The notes under the pieces were generated by a model. It made no database searches. It was not told where the DNA came from and was given only the letters and a program-made list of their open reading frames with translations. This document shows, one piece after another, positions 26,917 to 34,771 of a stretch of DNA of 58,664 nucleotides. Source of the stretch: Phaeodactylibacter xiamenensis (GTDB taxonomy: Bacteria; Bacteroidota; Bacteroidia; Chitinophagales; Saprospiraceae); the NCBI RefSeq assembly GCF_000759025.1, contig NZ_JPOS01000101.1, positions 1 through 58,664 of the forward strand, in the 5' to 3' direction. The position numbers and the translations under genes are program-made. Within the stretch, counting starts at the first letter, position 1; each line of letters starts with the position of its first letter.

Positions 26917-28050
26917 TTATCCTTTCACCTCTACACCGATCTGTTTTCCAATCCGCTTCACCAACAAGCCATTTTTCATTCGGGGTTCAAACCAAGTAGA
27001 CTTGGGTGGCAGGACCTGCCCAATATCAGCAACTTTAATCACCTCTTCCATTTGTACTGGATAAAGGCAGAACGCGACACTATCCGGTTCTTTTTCTGCT
27101 TGCTTAAGCACTCCGGCTATTCCTTTGGGCCCCTCAATATACTTGACCCGCTGATCATTGCGCACATCCTCGATGCCCAGAAGTTTGCTCATCACTTTAT
27201 GATTCAGCAACATGGCATCAAGCACTACCGGCTGGCTCGCGTACTCCAGCATGATGCGCTCTTTCCATCTCAACCGGTACCACTCCCCGCGCAGGTACAT
27301 CGTCAGTTCGAACTTCCGGCTGGGTTTGGCGGCTTGCTCAATGGGCTCAATTTCAAAAGTATGAGAAAGGCGCGCCATAAACTGAGCCGGAGAATGCCCG
27401 TTAAGGCTCTTGATCACTCGGTTAAAATCCTGTATCTGAATATCATGAATAGGAAAGAATGCCGCAAAAAGGCTGGCGTAGTCTTCCTTGTTGCCCCCGG
27501 TCTGATCGAACAGCCTAAGTGCGGTGGAAGTGCGGTGGTGCCCATCGGCAATATAGGTTATCGGGACATGCTCCATAAAGAGCGCCTGCAAACTGGCAAC
27601 CTGATCCGGTGCAGCAACACGCCATATTTTATGGTACTCTTTGTCCCCGCTGAGCTGAAACTGCATGAGCGGCACCTGCTCCTGTTTGTACTGTTCCAGC
27701 CAGTTTTTGATGGCGGGTACAGGGTGATGAGCCAGTAAGACCGGTTTTACTGCCGCTTTTCGGCGCAGTAGCAATTGTAGTTGCTTCTCTTCTTTTTCGG
27801 CCAGGGTCTCCTCATGTTTTCGGATCCGGTCATTCAGACAATCAGCCATGTGTACACCGGAGATTACCCCGGTAAAGCTTCTGCTCCCCTTGGTGATCTG
27901 GTATACAAATATAGAAGGTTCTTCTATTTCGTGAAAGAAGCCCTCCTCAAAGTATTTATCATACTCCTGTTTGACGGTCCCAAAGAATTGTTCGGGAGTC
28001 TGTATTTTTTCAAGCTTAGGGAAAGTTGCCCTGAATGGTAGCAGCTGCAT
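26917..28050 (-). CDS. DUF1015 family protein
   Basis: About 377 residues from the ATG at 28050, which gives the family's usual N-terminus (MQLLPFRATFP); the frame is open to 28113 without a better start. The hallmark YIADGHHRTSTA lies in the middle. The domain covers nearly the entire protein. Its biochemical role is not established; in other bacteria it neighbours serine or one-carbon genes. Here it precedes the amidohydrolase by 20 bp. Confidence 0.82.
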   Translation of the reverse strand: MQLLPFRATFPKLEKIQTPEQFFGTVKQEYDKYFEEGFFHEIEEPSIFVYQITKGSRSFTGVISGVHMADCLNDRIRKHEETLAEKEEKQLQLLLRRKAAVKPVLLAHHPVPAIKNWLEQYKQEQVPLMQFQLSGDKEYHKIWRVAAPDQVASLQALFMEHVPITYIADGHHRTSTALRLFDQTGGNKEDYASLFAAFFPIHDIQIQDFNRVIKSLNGHSPAQFMARLSHTFEIEPIEQAAKPSRKFELTMYLRGEWYRLRWKERIMLEYASQPVVLDAMLLNHKVMSKLLGIEDVRNDQRVKYIEGPKGIAGVLKQAEKEPDSVAFCLYPVQMEEVIKVADIGQVLPPKSTWFEPRMKNGLLVKRIGKQIGVEVKG

Positions 28051-28088
28051 AAATGGTTTTATATGGCTGTAATTCGGGCGGGAAATTA

Positions 28089-28128
28089 CAAAAAAAAGAA
28101 AGTGTAGCAGCATTACGCCGCTACACTC
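28089..28128 (-). terminator. Minus-strand terminator with no gene upstream
   Basis: The stem AGTGTAGC/GCTACACT (28101-28127) encloses GGCGTAATGCT and is followed on the minus strand by TTCTTTTTTTT. It lies before, not after, the DUF1015 gene, so it terminates or attenuates a transcript from the 28.13-28.35 kb region. Confidence 0.65.
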
Positions 28129-28339
28129 CTAAAAAACTAAACCCCAGTTATAATTCTTGTCAGCGAATTTACGCTGTTTGTTTCAGTTGTTTCGCCTAAG
28201 TAACGCCTCAGATTTTCGGATTGTTGCCTCGCAAATGTTAAATTTTTTTCAGACAAATCTGGCTCCGGCGTCAGGAGATAGAAAAACGGCAAACTGAAAG
28301 ATCTTATTGCAACGCAAAGAAAAAAAATTCCCTCCAATG
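28129..28339 (-). other. Gene-free leader-like stretch left of the IS element
   Basis: Between the terminator and the IS target duplication there is no convincing protein gene (a 74-codon frame is open but unconvincing, and starts inside the IS end). It may be the remains of a small RNA or leader interrupted by the IS. Confidence 0.35.
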
Positions 28340-28370
28340 ATCCAACGCGTGTGTATAACAAATTGCACAG

Positions 28371-29366
28371 CTATGCCGCTGCGACAAGTTGCTGGATCGT
28401 ACTCCACGCTCCACTTTTACGATAGCACCGCAAATCCGCGATGGCTTGCGCCCCATCAACCGTCCAGCGTTGGCCGGATAATTTGAGCCGCTGCTGCAAG
28501 ACACTACGATGAGCGGCCTCTACTGGTCCAGAGCCGATGAGCAGCCCTTCATCCCTGTAGGTTTTGTACTGCATACGGTCTTCATGCTCTTCGTAATAAG
28601 ATAGCAGTTTCGCCTTAGCTTCCCGGGCTTCGTGATTTCTCGCTCTGAGGCAGCTTACGTTATCCACTACCTCGTGCACTCTATTGGCTGAGAGTACTTC
28701 ACACTGGCCAGCCACCCAGGCTTTGCGTTTTTCATCTACTCTAAACTGATGTTTTGCAAAGAGCACCAGTTTTTCTTTGGCGTGATAGAAGTCTAATATT
28801 TGACGAGCCCCAGGGAAGTTGTCCTCGGCCCAACGCCATATCCATGGGGCTCCATCTCCCAAAATGACCTTTTTTTGATAGGGTACTAGATGGCGCTCCA
28901 GTTTAGGGAAAAACTGGTCGACACTGCCAAAATGGGACACATAGACGGATTGGCGTATTTGTCTGCGCTTGGCCGACAGTTGTACCACATCTTGGTGTTG
29001 AAATATGCGGCCGAGCTTAATTTCTTTCCAGCTCTTTTCCTCTCGTGTAGGGAGCATCATGCCATCCATCATCACATAAGTAGGCGCTTGCTCATCAGTA
29101 ATTTCTAAACTGGGTATGGCCCCTTCCGCATCCGCGCTGACCAATGGGCCTACTAAACTGCCATAGTGCATACAGACACGCTGTATTTGCATACCAGATA
29201 AGTCTAGCCTAAGCAGTTCTTCCAGTGTCTCGCTAGCCTGCTCGTAAACACTGCCCTGTCCTAGCAGGCAGCACAGCTCCCGCAGGCGCTCACTGAGGGC
29301 AAAGCGTTTTGTGCCTTGGCATAGCACGTGGTTTTTAGACAGCGTAAGCTGCCCAAAACTTGTCAA
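28371..29366 (-). CDS. ISKra4-family transposase, main (DDE) part
   Basis: A 331-residue frame with the catalytic core: VMMDGMMLPTREE (first Asp, near 97), VILGDGAPWIWRW (second Asp, near 168), DFYHAKEKL, and GLLIGSGPVEAAHRSV (Glu, near 286). The track-style start is a TTG inside the overlap, so the natural product is most likely the -1 frameshift fusion with the small upstream frame: GCT AAA AAA AAG TCT TGA contains the A-AAA-AAG slippery heptamer directly before the upstream stop. The fusion is about 400 residues. Confidence 0.88.
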   Translation of the reverse strand: MTSFGQLTLSKNHVLCQGTKRFALSERLRELCCLLGQGSVYEQASETLEELLRLDLSGMQIQRVCMHYGSLVGPLVSADAEGAIPSLEITDEQAPTYVMMDGMMLPTREEKSWKEIKLGRIFQHQDVVQLSAKRRQIRQSVYVSHFGSVDQFFPKLERHLVPYQKKVILGDGAPWIWRWAEDNFPGARQILDFYHAKEKLVLFAKHQFRVDEKRKAWVAGQCEVLSANRVHEVVDNVSCLRARNHEAREAKAKLLSYYEEHEDRMQYKTYRDEGLLIGSGPVEAAHRSVLQQRLKLSGQRWTVDGAQAIADLRCYRKSGAWSTIQQLVAAA

Positions 29367-29590
29367 GACTTTTTTTTAGCGTTGCGGCTCTTTGGCAGTG
29401 GCCCATCTTGTTGGGTAGCTACCTTGTGGGCAAATTGGCGGGCTAAATCTAAAACGCTATTCTCATAAGCTGACGATGAGGTCGCGTTGGCTTGAGATTG
29501 CAGAAAGTCGAGTAGCTCGGCACGCATGCCACTTAGTATCTCGTCGGCAACTTGTTCTAGCTCGCTCGGGGTGGGGGTTGGCTTCTTCAT
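29363..29590 (-). CDS. ISKra4 transposase upstream frame (N-terminal part)
   Basis: A 75-residue frame starting MKKPTPTPSELEQVADE and ending KKKS. It overlaps the main transposase frame by four bases, and an eight-A run sits just before its stop. Ribosomes slipping back one base there would produce the full-length enzyme. On its own the product may act as an inhibitor, as for other frameshifted IS; that is inference. Confidence 0.75.
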   Translation of the reverse strand: MKKPTPTPSELEQVADEILSGMRAELLDFLQSQANATSSSAYENSVLDLARQFAHKVATQQDGPLPKSRNAKKKS

Positions 29591-29710
29591 ACTTTAAAGA
29601 TAGCTAACTTGTGCAATTTGTTATACACACATCCAACGCCCCTTTACACATCGTACATCATTATAGTAACATGTAAAGGTTTCACCCGATTAATCTGAAA
29701 AAAATCACCT

Positions 29711-29998
29711 ATGAACACCTTAGCTCTGAAAACAGAACTTACCCATTTGACGATGAGCCGCAGCGCTTTCGGCCGCACCCCTGAAGAAGTGCTCAACCGG
29801 CTCCGGCAGTCCATCAACGGCAGCCCGATCCCTTTGGGCTCCTTCCTTGGTATGAGGTGCACGAGTATGCGCAATATCGGTAAGGATATTCGTACTGCTC
29901 ATTACGTCTTGCTCTATGAAGGTCAGGCATTGCTAATTAAGCTGACCAATTTTCTGCCACGCAACCGCTGGGAAATCAGCACCTGCGCTTTTATGTAG
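29711..29998 (+). CDS. Hypothetical small protein
   Basis: A 95-residue ORF in an A-rich context (AAATCACCTATG), ending 84 bp before metG. No domain was recognised. An amphipathic helix (TPEEVLNRLRQSI) is followed by a short beta-rich part (HYVLLYEGQALLIKL). It may be real, judging by codon use like its neighbours. Confidence 0.45.
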   Translation: MNTLALKTELTHLTMSRSAFGRTPEEVLNRLRQSINGSPIPLGSFLGMRCTSMRNIGKDIRTAHYVLLYEGQALLIKLTNFLPRNRWEISTCAFM

Positions 29999-30081
29999 CT
30001 ACCTCAGGGAACTCTGCTCTTGCTTTAGCCATTAATAAACGGTGAAAGAAATATTATCTTCGCCGACAAAGCCGACTAAAC

Positions 30082-32196
30082 ATGAGCAAGAGATATATCG
30101 TTACTTCCGCATTGCCTTACGCCAACGGTGCCCTACACCTTGGCCACCTCGCGGGCGCCTACCTTCCCGCTGATATTTATGTCCGCTACCTTCGCCTGCT
30201 TGGCAAAGACGTAGTTTGGGTGTGTGGTTCCGACGAGCACGGCGCTGCCATCACCATTCGGGCCAAAAAAGAGGGCATCTCCCCTCAGGAGATTATCGAC
30301 AAATACCACGGGCTGAACAAACAAACGTTTCAGCAGCTCGGAATTTCCTTTGACATTTACCACCGGACCAGCGCTCCTATCCACCACGAAACGGCTCAGG
30401 ACTTTTTCACCACACTCTATAATAAAGGTGGAGAATTTGAGGAGCGAGAGCAGGAACAGTATTACGATGAAGACTACGATCAGTTTCTGGCTGACCGTTA
30501 TATCACAGGTACCTGCCCCAAATGCGGCCACGGCGCTGCCTTTGGAGACCAATGCGAAAACTGCGGTTCCGATCTCTCCCCTACCGAGCTCATCGACCCC
30601 AAATCTACCCTCAGCGGAAAAGCGCCCACCCTGCGCAAAACTACCCATTGGTATTTCAAGCTTGACAAACACGAAGACTGGCTTCGGGATTGGATCGACA
30701 AAGGCATTCTGGATGGCAAAACGCACCACGACCCCAAGGCCTGGAAACGACATGTAGTCGGGCAATGCCTGAGCTGGCTGGATGGCGGGCTGCAGCCCCG
30801 TGCCATCACCCGAGACCTGGATTGGGGCATACCAGTGCCCGTGGAAAATGCAGAAGGCAAAGTACTCTACGTTTGGTTTGATGCCCCAATCGGCTACATC
30901 TCGGCCACCCGCGAATGGGCCAAACAAAATGGTAAGAACTGGGAAGACTATTGGAAAAGCGAAGACAGCGAGCTGATCCACTTCATCGGCAAAGACAATA
31001 TTGTGTTCCACTGCATCGTCTTCCCGGCCATGCTAAAAGCATACGGCGGCTACAACCTTCCGGTAAATGTGCCGGCCAATCAGTTCCTTAACTTCGAGGG
31101 TGAAAAATTTTCCAAATCCCGTGGTTGGGGGCTCGAACAGCACCAATACCTGGAAGAGTTCAAAGACTTCCCTAATAAGGAAGATGCCCTGCGCTACGCC
31201 CTGACCCGTAATATGCCGGAAAACCGGGACGCCGACTTTAAATGGGACGAATTCGTGGATTTCCACGATAAAGAACTGGCAGACAACCTTGGCAACTTTG
31301 TTAACCGGGTGATTGTATTGTCCAACAAGTATTTTGAAGGAACTGTCCCTACTCCAAACACCGATACCTATTCAATCCTGGCCCCTGCCCTTGAGATTGT
31401 GGACCGCATCGTACAGGATCTGGACCGATTCAGCTTCCGCACGGCCGCTCAGGGCGTGATGGAACTATCAGCCTGGGGCAATGCTTACCTGCAAGATGCA
31501 GCACCATGGGCCCTCTACAAGGCAAACCCGGAAGACCCGGCCATACGGGATATCATGTTTACAGGCCTGCAGGTGGTCGCCCTGCTCAGCTTGCTGACAG
31601 CGCCCTTCATTCCGTTTACCAGCCCGAAACTACGCAGGCTGGCGGGCTTGCCGGAATTAGAAAACGGCGACCTCCAAAAAGCCCTGGAGCAACTGGCCAA
31701 TAAAGAGCCGCTGCTCCCGGCCGGTCACAAGATTGGCCAACCCGAGCTGCTTTTTGCCAAAATCCACGACCGCAAAGACGACAGCCGTCTGCAAATCGTA
31801 AACCGGCAAAAGGAAAAACTGGAAGCCATCGAAGCAGCCGACCAGGCTCAGGAACGCGAGCCGATCAAACCCAACATCGAGTTTGACGACTTCACTAAAC
31901 TGGACTTACGGACCGGCACCATCCTGGCGGCAGAGAAAATGCCAAAAGCGAACAAGCTCCTGAAGCTTACCGTTGATATTGGTAGTGAAAAGCGGACCGT
32001 CGTTTCCGGTATCGCTAAGTTTTTCAAGCCGGAAGACTTACCCGGGCAAACGGTAGTCTTAGTGGCCAATCTCGCCCCGCGCAAACTAAGGGGCGTAGAA
32101 TCTCAGGGCATGGTCTTGATGGCTGAAAACCAGGAAGGTGAACTTGCCTTCGTACATCCGCAGGATGGTTTCGGAAACGGTTGGATTGTCCGCTAA
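30082..32196 (+). CDS. metG: Methionyl-tRNA synthetase
   Basis: A 704-residue class I aminoacyl-tRNA synthetase that charges tRNA-Met. The HIGH motif is HLGH (19-22) and the KMSKS motif is KFSKS (342-346). A zinc knuckle with C145, C148, C158 and C161 lies in the connective insertion. A C-terminal tRNA-binding (Arc1p/EMAP-II-like) domain covers about 600-704 (FDDFTKLDLRTGTILAAEKM). All expected domains of the MetG1 type are present. Confidence 0.97.
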   Translation: MSKRYIVTSALPYANGALHLGHLAGAYLPADIYVRYLRLLGKDVVWVCGSDEHGAAITIRAKKEGISPQEIIDKYHGLNKQTFQQLGISFDIYHRTSAPIHHETAQDFFTTLYNKGGEFEEREQEQYYDEDYDQFLADRYITGTCPKCGHGAAFGDQCENCGSDLSPTELIDPKSTLSGKAPTLRKTTHWYFKLDKHEDWLRDWIDKGILDGKTHHDPKAWKRHVVGQCLSWLDGGLQPRAITRDLDWGIPVPVENAEGKVLYVWFDAPIGYISATREWAKQNGKNWEDYWKSEDSELIHFIGKDNIVFHCIVFPAMLKAYGGYNLPVNVPANQFLNFEGEKFSKSRGWGLEQHQYLEEFKDFPNKEDALRYALTRNMPENRDADFKWDEFVDFHDKELADNLGNFVNRVIVLSNKYFEGTVPTPNTDTYSILAPALEIVDRIVQDLDRFSFRTAAQGVMELSAWGNAYLQDAAPWALYKANPEDPAIRDIMFTGLQVVALLSLLTAPFIPFTSPKLRRLAGLPELENGDLQKALEQLANKEPLLPAGHKIGQPELLFAKIHDRKDDSRLQIVNRQKEKLEAIEAADQAQEREPIKPNIEFDDFTKLDLRTGTILAAEKMPKANKLLKLTVDIGSEKRTVVSGIAKFFKPEDLPGQTVVLVANLAPRKLRGVESQGMVLMAENQEGELAFVHPQDGFGNGWIVR

Positions 32197-32259
32197 TTTT
32201 CGGACCCACATTGGGCAGGCTTCTCCACGCTTGCCCAATACTAAACCATTTGGAGCTAC

Positions 32260-32763
32260 ATGACTGACCATTATGAGTTTATTCTAGCCGGTAAAAATAT
32301 CGTACTCAACGCCGAAGGGTTTCTAGACCATGTACGCATCGACGCCGAACCTGCCGAAAAAACGATGACCCTCAAGGAAGGGTTTTTGGAATTATCGCAG
32401 TCCCCAACACCTCATTTCCTCCTCGCTACCGTACATAACGGACAACCTATGCTGATCCGAAAATCAGAGCCTAGAAGCAAAAATGCTACAGACAAAGCCC
32501 TACAGGACTTTACCCGTACTTCCGGCACTGATGTTTTCTGTTTCACCATGGATGAACAATTCGAGTTCAAGCATTATTTCTACTATCGTGCCGGCAAGCT
32601 GCTGAAATCAACTACGAAAGGCAATGCTGCCACAGAAATCCCATACGAAAAAATGGGCCGTACTCCTGAGCTTGTGCTTACTGCTTTCTGCGACAGCTGG
32701 CTGGTTCTTCAGCAGCTGCAGTGGCAATGCTTCCGGCTTCAAGCTTCTTTGGAGGGTGCCTGA
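32260..32763 (+). CDS. Hypothetical protein
   Basis: A 167-residue soluble-looking protein starting 63 bp after metG. It begins MTDHYEFILAGKNIVLN and ends QASLEGA; several beta strands and helices can be predicted, but no family was recognised. It could be co-transcribed with metG and with the small membrane protein that follows. Confidence 0.6.
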   Translation: MTDHYEFILAGKNIVLNAEGFLDHVRIDAEPAEKTMTLKEGFLELSQSPTPHFLLATVHNGQPMLIRKSEPRSKNATDKALQDFTRTSGTDVFCFTMDEQFEFKHYFYYRAGKLLKSTTKGNAATEIPYEKMGRTPELVLTAFCDSWLVLQQLQWQCFRLQASLEGA

Positions 32764-32777
32764 TACTCATCAAATAC

Positions 32778-33005
32778 ATGCGCAACAATACCGTTTTTTT
32801 TGCCTTTGGTTTATTCCTGTTGCTCTTTGGCGTTGCAGCCGTATGCTTCAGTCAGCTGATCATTGAGGATATTTTACAAATCGAGCGTGAATTCGGGCAG
32901 GAGCCGCTCAGCCTCACCTTTGTAAGGGCAGGTTTAGTAAGCAGCCTGATTGGGGCAGGTTTGTTATTCTTCGGAGCCTGGCGCAACCGGCAGCACAAAA
33001 ATTAG
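32778..33005 (+). CDS. Small membrane protein, unknown
   Basis: From the ATG at 32778 the product is 75 residues with two hydrophobic segments (TVFFAFGLFLLLFGVAAVCF and AGLVSSLIGAGLLFFGAW) and a basic tail NRQHKN. Upstream in-frame starts would overlap the preceding gene. It lies 14 bp after that gene, in the same direction. Confidence 0.55.
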   Translation: MRNNTVFFAFGLFLLLFGVAAVCFSQLIIEDILQIEREFGQEPLSLTFVRAGLVSSLIGAGLLFFGAWRNRQHKN

Positions 33006-33098
33006 GCTCACAAATTGCTTTGCGAGCCCAATTAATGGAGGATGAGCTATAAGCACAGCCCATCCGTAACCCAATAAATCACCCAACTGAAAATATCT

Positions 33099-33512
33099 TT
33101 AGTGCGGCAGGTACTTTATGACCAGCCCGTAGGTAAAGGTCCCCAGTGTAGCGCCTGCGAGTATCAGAAGCATAATGGTGTAGCCGCTGCCAAGCAAAAC
33201 GTACATAGGCCCAGGGCAGCAACCTACCAGCGCCCAGCCCAATCCAAAGATCGTGCCGGCAAGCAAATGCCGCTTAATGTTCAAATTCATAGGATTGTAA
33301 CCGACCAGTGTGCCCCGCAGGGTGGTCATTTTCGTTTTCTTCATCAGCCACATGGAAGCAGCACCCAATACCACTGCGGTACCAATAATGCCATACATAT
33401 GGAAGCTCTCGAAGCGGAACATCTCGTGAATACGGAACCAGGAAACAGCCTCTGATTTGGCCATTACAATCCCGAAAAAGACGCCCACTGTCAGGAATGA
33501 TAAGTTTTTCAT
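33099..33512 (-). CDS. YeeE/YedE-family sulfur transporter, second half (DUF6691-like)
   Basis: A 137-residue membrane protein with about four segments and the family signature GWALVGCCPGPMY (near 98), which places a cysteine pair in a pore-lining position. Split YeeE/YedE proteins import thiosulfate or related sulfur compounds; here the two halves are separate genes 37 bp apart. It is the last gene of a thioredoxin-YeeE-YedE operon. Confidence 0.85.
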   Translation of the reverse strand: MKNLSFLTVGVFFGIVMAKSEAVSWFRIHEMFRFESFHMYGIIGTAVVLGAASMWLMKKTKMTTLRGTLVGYNPMNLNIKRHLLAGTIFGLGWALVGCCPGPMYVLLGSGYTIMLLILAGATLGTFTYGLVIKYLPH

Positions 33513-33549
33513 ATCGTTGTGTTTCTACGACTTTTTGCTAAAAAAATGA

Positions 33550-34146
33550 TTACCCCACCAGGAATGGGAAGATGAAATGGGTCATAGCCAGCCCACCGAT
33601 AAAGAAGCCGATCACCGTAATGAGCGAAGGCAACTGGAAGTGCGCCAGGCCAGAGATGGCATGCCCCGAAGTACAGCCATCACCGTAGCGGGCACCAAAG
33701 CCGACCAGAAAACCACCTCCCACTGCCATGAGGATACCACTCAGGCTCTCAAAGTTGAACAGGGAAGTCGGCACAAAACCAATACCCTTGGCATCTGCCT
33801 CCGGGTAATTGATCCCGATCGTTGCCAGGTAGTCGACTGTTTCCGGGCTAATCGCGACAGGCTCAGGACTCTGTAAGAAATGAGTGGCAATATAACCACC
33901 GATCAGACCACCGATCACAAAGGCGATCCTCCAAAACTCCTCCTTGACATCCATTTTGAAAAAGTCAGATACTTTTCCTGCACCCGCAGCACTGCAAAAG
34001 GCTTTAAAAGTAGTAGAAACGCCAAAGCTGCGTCCCATCCAGGTCATCAAAGCGAGCACCAATGCTATAGCAGCACCCGAAACCGCCCAGTGCCAGGGTT
34101 GGCTGATGAATTGAACCAAGGATGAAGCATTTACCGCTAAATTCAT
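33550..34146 (-). CDS. YeeE/YedE-family sulfur transporter, first half
   Basis: A 198-residue membrane protein with about five segments. The signature GARYGDGCTSGHAISGL (near 148) carries the conserved cysteine proposed to relay sulfur. The N-terminus has WHWAVSGAAIALVLALMTW. It precedes the second half by 37 bp and follows the thioredoxin gene by 96 bp, so all three are likely to act in uptake and reductive handling of a sulfur compound. Confidence 0.87.
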   Translation of the reverse strand: MNLAVNASSLVQFISQPWHWAVSGAAIALVLALMTWMGRSFGVSTTFKAFCSAAGAGKVSDFFKMDVKEEFWRIAFVIGGLIGGYIATHFLQSPEPVAISPETVDYLATIGINYPEADAKGIGFVPTSLFNFESLSGILMAVGGGFLVGFGARYGDGCTSGHAISGLAHFQLPSLITVIGFFIGGLAMTHFIFPFLVG

Positions 34147-34242
34147 AATTATTCTATTTGTTAGTATTGTCGAAAAGTTTGTTTACTCCGGTCAGGGTGC
34201 CGCAATTTTGCCAGCACGGCAACGCCTCCGGCGAACAGTACT

Positions 34243-34551
34243 TTAGTTGGCAAACTGATTGATCACATGTTTTAGCTGATGCGCGGACTGCATGCCCGAC
34301 TGCCGCCACATGATTTCACCGTTTTTAAACAGCACGAATGTAGGGACGCCCTGAATTTGCATCTTAGTAGCGAGCGCCCGGTTGCGGTCTACATCTATTT
34401 TTACGATAGACGCTTTGCCATCGATTTCCCCTGCCACTTCTTTCAGGATTGGCGCCATTGCCTTACAAGGCCCGCACCACTCGGCTGAGAAATCAATAAG
34501 GACTGGCTTTTCGCCGTTGATCAAGTCGTTGAAAGACATTTTCTTGCTCAT
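34243..34551 (-). CDS. trxA: Thioredoxin
   Basis: About 102 residues from the ATG at 34551 ([10 protein letters not shown]). An upstream in-frame ATG at 34608 adds 19 unusual residues and would cover a likely promoter. The active site is WCGPCK (near 30-35) in the usual [15 protein letters not shown] context, with the cis-proline in QGVPTF. No export signal is seen, so it is cytoplasmic. It heads the operon with the split sulfur transporter and probably reduces sulfur intermediates or CoA/cysteine persulfides; that link is inference. Confidence 0.88.
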   Translation of the reverse strand: MSKKMSFNDLINGEKPVLIDFSAEWCGPCKAMAPILKEVAGEIDGKASIVKIDVDRNRALATKMQIQGVPTFVLFKNGEIMWRQSGMQSAHQLKHVINQFAN

Positions 34552-34581
34552 GTTCAATTGTATTTTTTGACGATCACAGTG

Positions 34582-34626
34582 CAAAGATGCGACGATGCCC
34601 GCCTCCATTCAGTGACGGCAGTCACA
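34582..34626 (-). promoter_or_regulatory. Promoter of trxA operon with CRP/FNR-like site
   Basis: The minus-strand CATCTTTG (34582-34589) is a near match to the -7 element. Upstream, AGTGACGGCAGTCACA (34611-34626) has a perfect GTGAC/GTCAC palindrome fitting the CRP-family consensus; it is about -43 from the likely start, where such activators bind. Confidence 0.45.
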
Positions 34627-34676
34627 CTCTGCATAAATTTAAAACCTACTCAATAGATAGGAAATGTTATCTGGTA

Positions 34677-34716
34677 TAAATTTGTTCGCTTTCACTGATT
34701 TGTGATGACAGTCACC
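34677..34716 (+). promoter_or_regulatory. Promoter of the dioxygenase-methyltransferase gene with CRP/FNR-like site
   Basis: TAAATTTG (34677-34684) is a good -7 element. TGTGATGACAGTCACC (34701-34716) matches TGTGA-N6-TCACA with one mismatch and shares GTGAYGRCAGTCAC with the site facing trxA. Depending on which start is used (a second -7-like TATTTAGG lies at 34740), it would repress or activate. Confidence 0.4.
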
Positions 34717-34771
34717 AAAACTTTATACTGAATTACTGATATTTAGGCGTCAACAACGAAACTTATAAACT

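Larger units (their letters stand above)
28349..29630 (-). mobile_element. ISKra4-family insertion sequence, intact
   Basis: A 1,282-bp element with 21-bp perfect terminal inverted repeats (28349-28369 and 29610-29630, beginning GTGTGTATAACAAATTG). It is flanked by a 9-bp direct repeat ATCCAACGC (28340-28348 and 29631-29639). The two overlapping ORFs form an ISKra4-like transposase. The perfect ends and target duplication indicate a recent insertion that could still be active. Confidence 0.9.

Noticed and set aside
30133-31011. Minus-strand 292-codon frame opposite metG (and 38825-39775 opposite the amidase)
   Set aside because: Shadow frames of clear genes on the other strand.
32208-32241. 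Hairpin TTGGGCA...TGCCCAA after metG as terminator
   Set aside because: No T run follows, and the next gene starts 20 bp on, so termination is doubtful.
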